The notes beneath the pieces were generated by a model. It did no database searches and was not told where the DNA came from. It saw only the letters and a list, made by a program, of their open reading frames with translations. DNA of 45,437 nucleotides, taken from NCBI GenBank assembly GCA_035546535.1, contig DASZWQ010000078.1, positions 1 through 45,437 on the forward strand, given 5' to 3'. Below are positions 41,188-45,437 of the stretch, in pieces. This DNA comes from Pirellulales bacterium. GTDB lineage: Bacteria; Planctomycetota; Planctomycetia; Pirellulales; JACPPG01. Both the position numbers and the translations under genes were made by a program. Position 1 is the first letter of the stretch. The number at the start of each line of letters is the position of its first letter.

Positions 41188-41880
41188 ATGAAAAGTCCGC
41201 CGATGCAGCGCCCCAGTCAGCGATTCAGTGCGAATGATCGTCGCCAGGTGGCCGAGGCCGTAGCGGCCGCCGAGTTGCAAACATCAGCCGAGATCGTGCC
41301 GGTGATCGCCGCCGCCAGTGGCCGGTACGATCGAGCCGAGGATCTCGTAGGCTTGTGGACGGCGGTCATCGCGCTTGTTTGCCTGGCGACGGTATGGAAC
41401 GTCGAGTTCCCGGATCCCGACGGCTGGGACGAGCCGTCGCGCTTCGTGCAAACGCTGGCCCTGGCCGCGGCGGTGGTGATTGGTTTTTTCGCCGGCGCGG
41501 CCGTGGCGACGCGCGTCGACCGATTGCGGCGCTTGTTTGTCTCGCGCGTTGAGCGTCGCGAGGAGACCTGGGCCCGGGCCGTACAGGTTTTTCACGATCG
41601 ACGTATCGGCCGCACCGCGACACGGTCAGGATTACTGATTTATGTATCGCTCTTCGAGCGCACCGCGGCGATCGTTGCCGACGAAGCCATTTTGCAGCGG
41701 GTCGGTCAGCCGGCACTTGACGAGCTTTGCCGACAGCTCGTCGAGCGGATCAAACAAGATCAACCCGTCGCCGCGCTTTCGGCGACCATAGCCGCGGCAG
41801 GCGCTACCCTGGCTGCGCTTTTTCCGCCCACCGCGCCCCGCACGAACGAGCTGAGCGACGCGCTGGTCTTGCTCGATTGA
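41188..41880 (+). CDS. Second TPM-domain membrane protein
   Basis: A 230-residue integral membrane protein starting 25 bp after the first TPM gene. Two hydrophobic helices are at about 53-74 (LVGLWTAVIALVCLATVW) and 86-110 (FVQTLALAAAVVIGFFAGAA). The TPM part is split around them: the N-terminal ELQTSAEIVPVIA strand, and the C-terminal segment RTATRSGLLIYVSLFERTAA followed by IVADEAILQRVGQPALDEL. This pairing of a secreted TPM protein with a membrane-inserted TPM protein is common, so they may work together. A second possible start is M6 (ATG at 41203). Partner function is inferred only from gene order. Confidence 0.88.
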   Translation: MKSPPMQRPSQRFSANDRRQVAEAVAAAELQTSAEIVPVIAAASGRYDRAEDLVGLWTAVIALVCLATVWNVEFPDPDGWDEPSRFVQTLALAAAVVIGFFAGAAVATRVDRLRRLFVSRVERREETWARAVQVFHDRRIGRTATRSGLLIYVSLFERTAAIVADEAILQRVGQPALDELCRQLVERIKQDQPVAALSATIAAAGATLAALFPPTAPRTNELSDALVLLD

Positions 41881-41959
41881 GCTGAAGCCGCGGGTGGTCG
41901 AGGAATTTGCGTTCGCCCGCGAGAGGAATTTTGCAGCTTCACTGTCCTCGGATTTGCGG

Positions 41960-43330
41960 TCAACTCAAGGGCGCGCCGGCGAGCCGTTTGCCGACTTCCC
42001 ACACCGGACCGGGAAATCGGTGGCAAGCGCCCATCACCTGACCCAACGACTGAACCAGATGCTCGACGTCCTCGCGATTGATCACCAGGGTCGGCAGCAG
42101 CTTGATGACGTCCATGTGATGGCCGGCCACCTGGGCCAGAATACGGTGATCCCTGAACAGCGGGATCAGCATCGCCTGGCAGAAGAGGCTTTCGTCGAGT
42201 TTGTGCAACAGGTTCCATCCCATCTTCAGCACGAGGCTGGCCGGAGGGCGAAACTGGATGCCGATCATCAGTCCCCGGCCGCGAACCTCCTCGAACATTT
42301 CGTACTGCTGTCCGATCTCTCGAAGGCCGCGCGCCAATAAATCGCCCATGGTCGCCGCATTCTCCACGAGCTTCTCCTCGCGCAGAACCTCGAGCGTGGC
42401 CAGTCCTGCCGCCATGGCCAGATCGTTCTCCATGAACGTCGAGGAGTGGACGAAGCAGCGATCCAGGCTGGAGAAGACTTTCTCGTGGATCCAGCGTTTG
42501 GAGAGGACCGCGCCGACGGGAACGTATCCTCCCGAGAGCGCTTTGGCCGTGATCAGAATGTCTGGCGAAACATTCCAATGCTCGCAGGCGAACATTTTGC
42601 CTGTGCGGCCCAAACCGGTCTGGACTTCATCGGCGATGAACAAGGCGCGATGCTTGCGACAGAGCGCCGCGGCGTCGGCCAGATAGGTATCGCTGGGCGT
42701 GTAGACCCCTTCGCCCTGGATCGGCTCGACGAGGAAGCCCGCGACATCCTCGCGCGACAGCTCGCGTTCCAGCGACTCGAGATCGTCGAAGGGCACGCTT
42801 GACACGGGCTCCAAAAAGGGACCGAATCCCTGCTTGAATTCCTCATGGCCATTCACGGATAGAGAGCCGAGCGTCAGGCCGTGAAACGATCTTTCGCAAT
42901 GCACGATGCGCGGCCTGCCCGTCGCGGCGCGGGCGTACTTGATGGCTGTCTCGACCCCCTCGGTGCCGCTGTTGGTGAAGAAGACCATCTCCAACTCGCC
43001 AGGCGCGACGCGGATCAATTCGCGTGCCAGCAATCCCGACAAGGCCGCGACGCCCATGACGACGAGGTTGGGCAGATCGAGGTCCATCGCTTGCCGGAGA
43101 CAATCGTGGATCGTGGGATGGTTGCGACCGCAGGCAAACGTGCCAAAGCCCGATATGCAGTCGAGATACCGGTTACCGGCATCGTCGAAGAGATAAGCGC
43201 CTGTGCCACGCGCATAGCGCTTCGTATAACCGAGTAGTCCCAATATCTTGCTGAGGGCCGGATTGACTCGTTCTTCCGCCAGGCTTACCAGTTCGTCGCG
43301 CTCGGCCGCGAGCAACGATTTCAGATCCAT
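41960..43330 (-). CDS. Class III PLP-dependent aminotransferase
   Basis: A 456-residue enzyme of the ornithine/acetylornithine aminotransferase group (fold type I). Visible features are the cofactor-phosphate loop NSGTEGVE (120-127), RSFHGLTLGSLS (147-158), DEVQTGLGRTG (234-244, D234 contacts the PLP ring) and the Schiff-base lysine K263 in AKALSGGYVPVGA. The N-terminal VNPALSKILGLLGY and YLFDDAGNRYLDCISGFGTF fit the type that includes the hopanoid enzyme HpnO and related transferases; I cannot fix the amine substrate, and no hopanoid genes are nearby. GAAAGG lies seven bases upstream of the ATG at 43330. The gene is divergent from another class III aminotransferase gene, with 292 bp between. 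Confidence 0.9.
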   Translation of the reverse strand: MDLKSLLAAERDELVSLAEERVNPALSKILGLLGYTKRYARGTGAYLFDDAGNRYLDCISGFGTFACGRNHPTIHDCLRQAMDLDLPNLVVMGVAALSGLLARELIRVAPGELEMVFFTNSGTEGVETAIKYARAATGRPRIVHCERSFHGLTLGSLSVNGHEEFKQGFGPFLEPVSSVPFDDLESLERELSREDVAGFLVEPIQGEGVYTPSDTYLADAAALCRKHRALFIADEVQTGLGRTGKMFACEHWNVSPDILITAKALSGGYVPVGAVLSKRWIHEKVFSSLDRCFVHSSTFMENDLAMAAGLATLEVLREEKLVENAATMGDLLARGLREIGQQYEMFEEVRGRGLMIGIQFRPPASLVLKMGWNLLHKLDESLFCQAMLIPLFRDHRILAQVAGHHMDVIKLLPTLVINREDVEHLVQSLGQVMGACHRFPGPVWEVGKRLAGAPLS

Positions 43331-43622
43331 GACTTGGCCTTTCTGCCAACCGAGCCTGAACCAAGCCTGAACCTTGACCTGTCAACCAAAGCGCGCAAAA
43401 AACGCGTCTGGAACCCGGCGCATCTTACGCCCGTTCCAGAAGGTCGACAATATAAAGATGATTCGCGCAAAGGCATGACGCTTTGACACCAGCTATCAGC
43501 AGTCAGCAATTTGGCGGGTTGGTTGCGAGCGTCATATGCGCACGAGTAAAAAGGCAAGAATCTTTTGTTTGCTCAACCACGGTCCGGATCGTTGGTCGGA
43601 CCGGAATCGGAGTATCGCGGCT
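43331..43622. promoter_or_regulatory. Divergent spacer between the two aminotransferase genes
   Basis: A 292-bp region likely to hold both promoters. I see a TATAAA sequence at about 43453-43458, a tandem repeat of GCCTGAACC (about 43354-43373), and a small interrupted inverted repeat CAAAG-N8-CTTTG (43469-43486). None is decisive. The plus-strand frame continuing upstream of 43623 lacks protein-like conservation and is left out. Confidence 0.35.
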
Positions 43623-44897
43623 ATGTCTCGAGGGGCGTCACGCGCGGCAGCGGTTTTTCCCGCCGGCTCGAACGGCGAGTTCAATTTGCCGGCGGAGCTT
43701 GCGATTGTCATTCGCCGCGGAACCGGCTGCGAGCTGTGGGATGATCAGGAGCGCCACTTCCATGATTTCTCCATGGGTTGGGGGTCGGCGCTGGTGGGAC
43801 ATGCCCGGCCCGAAGTGGTCGAAGCCGTAAAGCAGCGCGCCCCGCTGGGCGCGAACTTTGCCTACGTGACCGAAGAATCGTTGCTCTTGGCCGAAGAGCT
43901 GGTGCGGCTGAGTCCAGCTTGCGACGCCGTGCGCTTCTGCGCTTCGGGAACCGAGGCGACGATGTATTGCCAGCGGCTGGCACGGGCCTTTACGAACCGC
44001 GCGGCGATACTCAAATTCGAAGGGGCGTACCACGGCGCCAACGAAGTCGGCGTGACCAGCCTGTTTCCGAGCGCAGCACCCAAGTTTCCGCATCCCGATC
44101 CGAGCAGCGCCGGCATTGCGCCCTTGGTGGCCGACAGCGTGCTGGTGGCGCCCTTTAACGATCTGGAACGAACCGCGGAGATCGTCACTGAATCGGCGGA
44201 TCGTCTGGCGGCCATCATCGTCGAGCCGCTGCAGCGCTGCGTTCCGCCCTTGCCCGGATTTCTCGCAGGGTTACGGCAACTGTGCGACCGGCATGGGATG
44301 CTGCTGATCTTCGACGAAGTCGTTACCGGTTTTCGCCTGGCCTATGGCGGTGCGCAGGAGTATTACGGCGTCGTGCCCGACCTGGTGGCGTACGGCAAGG
44401 CGCTTGGAGGCGGTTACCCGATCGGCGCGTTCGGCGGGCGACGGGAGATCATGGATCTCGTGCGCGAGGATCGCCTGGGGCGCGACGGCTACGTGTGGAT
44501 GGCATCGACGCTGGGCGGAAATCCGATTTCCACCGCCGCCGCGCGCGCGGCGCTATCCGTGCTGCGGCAAGAGGGAGTTTATCCGCGACTGCACGCGCTG
44601 GGTCGATACCTTCGCGAGCAGATGCAAGCGGTCCTCCGATCGAACGGCATCGAGGCTCAAATAATTGGCGACGGGCCGTTGGCACAAGTCGTGTTCTCGA
44701 GCGAGCCCGTCGTCGATTACCGCACTTCGCAACAGGGGGACAAGGCGCGCGGGCGGGCCGTGATGCTCGAGCTTTTTCGCCAAGGAATCTTTCTTAACCC
44801 GATGGGCACCAAATTGTACCTGTCGCTGGCGCACGACGAGCGGATTTGCGACCTTTTCTGCGAACGATTCGATGCGGCGCTGGTTGCTACGAGATGA
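43623..44897 (+). CDS. GSAM-like class III PLP-dependent aminotransferase
   Basis: A 424-residue enzyme resembling glutamate-1-semialdehyde 2,1-aminomutase and its relatives. I chose the ATG at 43623 (MSRGASRAAAVFPAGSNGEF), with GGAG 10 bases upstream. Key motifs are ASGTEATMYCQRLARA (cofactor-phosphate loop), EGAYHGAN, IFDEVVTGFRLAYGGAQEYY (D231 contacts PLP) and the Schiff-base lysine K259 in YGKALGGGYPIGAFGG. The start 'FPAGSNGEFN' takes the place of the 'PGGVNSPVR' of true HemL, suggesting a HemL paralogue with a different substrate. The GSAM-type GGxxxFxxA gate loop could not be confirmed. No pathway genes are near; the other class III aminotransferase is divergent, so paired use of both is only a guess. 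Confidence 0.9.
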   Translation: MSRGASRAAAVFPAGSNGEFNLPAELAIVIRRGTGCELWDDQERHFHDFSMGWGSALVGHARPEVVEAVKQRAPLGANFAYVTEESLLLAEELVRLSPACDAVRFCASGTEATMYCQRLARAFTNRAAILKFEGAYHGANEVGVTSLFPSAAPKFPHPDPSSAGIAPLVADSVLVAPFNDLERTAEIVTESADRLAAIIVEPLQRCVPPLPGFLAGLRQLCDRHGMLLIFDEVVTGFRLAYGGAQEYYGVVPDLVAYGKALGGGYPIGAFGGRREIMDLVREDRLGRDGYVWMASTLGGNPISTAAARAALSVLRQEGVYPRLHALGRYLREQMQAVLRSNGIEAQIIGDGPLAQVVFSSEPVVDYRTSQQGDKARGRAVMLELFRQGIFLNPMGTKLYLSLAHDERICDLFCERFDAALVATR

Positions 44898-44955
44898 CTA
44901 TCACGTGGGCTTGTGGTCATCAGGCCAGCGAATCGATGTTCGGGAGTCCGACGAG

Positions 44956-45437
44956 ATGGCTACGTCGCGGTTGATACGACTTGGCGGGTTGTCGGCCATC
45001 GTCGCGGGCCTGCTGCGCGGCGGGTCGTCGTTCTTGCCGTTTGGCGAACCGACAGACGCCCAGGAACTGCTGTACCTCGTCATCGATCTATCGATTCTGT
45101 TTGGACTGCTGGGTATTTACGCGTACCAGAGTGCCGAGGCGGGACGTGTCGGTTTTATCGGCTTCGTTCTTGCGCTTGTCGGCACTGCAATGATCACCGG
45201 GCCCGACGGCACTTTGGGCGGCGTTTCCGAATATGTCGCAGGCGCGCTAATGATCTCGGTGGGCCTGGTGTTCCTGGCCATTGGGACGTGGCGCGCCGCG
45301 AAGCTGCCGCGCTACGTGCCGGTGCTGTGGGTAATTTCGACGGTCGTCGGCGTCGCCGGATTCCTGCTCGGCGGACAACCTTTCCTGCTGATGCTTGCCG
45401 GCCTGGCGTTTGGCGCGGCGTTCATCGGTGCCGGAAT
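44956..45437 (+). CDS. Multi-pass membrane protein (3' end outside window)
   Basis: The frame opens at the ATG at 44956 (MATSRLIRLGGLSAIVAGLL, with GGGAG nine bases upstream) and is still open at the window edge after 160 codons. About six hydrophobic segments are visible, including LLYLVIDLSILFGLLGIYAY, VGFIGFVLALVGTAMI, YVAGALMISVGLVFLAIG, YVPVLWVISTVVGVAGFLL and FLLMLAGLAFGAAFIGAG. I see no catalytic or transport motif and do not recognise the family. The gene starts 58 bp after the GSAM-like gene on the same strand and may be cotranscribed. Confidence 0.7.
   Translation, partial: MATSRLIRLGGLSAIVAGLLRGGSSFLPFGEPTDAQELLYLVIDLSILFGLLGIYAYQSAEAGRVGFIGFVLALVGTAMITGPDGTLGGVSEYVAGALMISVGLVFLAIGTWRAAKLPRYVPVLWVISTVVGVAGFLLGGQPFLLMLAGLAFGAAFIGAG

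Overview
The window looks like a chromosomal segment of a planctomycete, probably Pirellulales-like. The evidence is high GC, a giant LEPR-XLL-type surface protein, a PEP-CTERM protein, an ECF sigma factor next to a serine/threonine kinase with TPR repeats, and several PQQ-like beta-propeller proteins. Assignment is from family knowledge only; no rRNA, tRNA, CRISPR array or insertion sequence was recognised.

Region 1 (1-25057, minus strand) is one uninterrupted reading frame of 8352 codons that runs off the left edge. It encodes a giant secreted or surface protein. Read from its N-terminus it has a LEPR-XLL-like export region, a zinc metalloprotease domain (HEAGHLLGFEH), a zinc phospholipase C-like domain, a golvesin-like domain, and thousands of residues of beta-strand repeats. 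Embedded in these are an FG-GAP/VCBS calcium-binding island with a helical repeat inside it, a block of ligand-like 50-60-residue modules, an RTX nonapeptide block, and a terminal domain cut by the window edge. Every plus-strand open frame in this region is an antisense shadow.

Region 2 (25203-29986, minus strand) carries, in transcription order, an ECF-type sigma factor, a membrane-spanning Ser/Thr kinase with a TPR C-terminus, and a PEP-CTERM protein, followed by the giant gene. All four genes point the same way. This suggests, but does not prove, a signalling unit next to the surface proteins it may control.

Region 3 (30378-38953, mostly plus strand) holds a Tat-exported NHL-repeat protein, a YebC/YeeN-family regulator, an AhpD/CMD-like protein, a three-part fusion (cyclic-nucleotide-binding domain, thioredoxin-like domain, thioredoxin-reductase-like flavoprotein), a membrane-anchored PQQ-like propeller, a Mug-type DNA glycosylase on the minus strand, and a secreted PQQ-like propeller.

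Region 4 (38954-45437) contains a decayed partial copy of a TPM-domain gene, an SGNH hydrolase (minus), a pair of TPM-domain genes, two divergent class III aminotransferases, and the start of a multi-pass membrane protein. A 47-bp near-palindrome sits between the SGNH and TPM genes, and a roughly 140-bp imperfect palindrome sits between the sigma factor and NHL genes. The most unusual material is the giant multidomain protein with its neighbouring sigma/kinase pair, and the TPM-gene relic.
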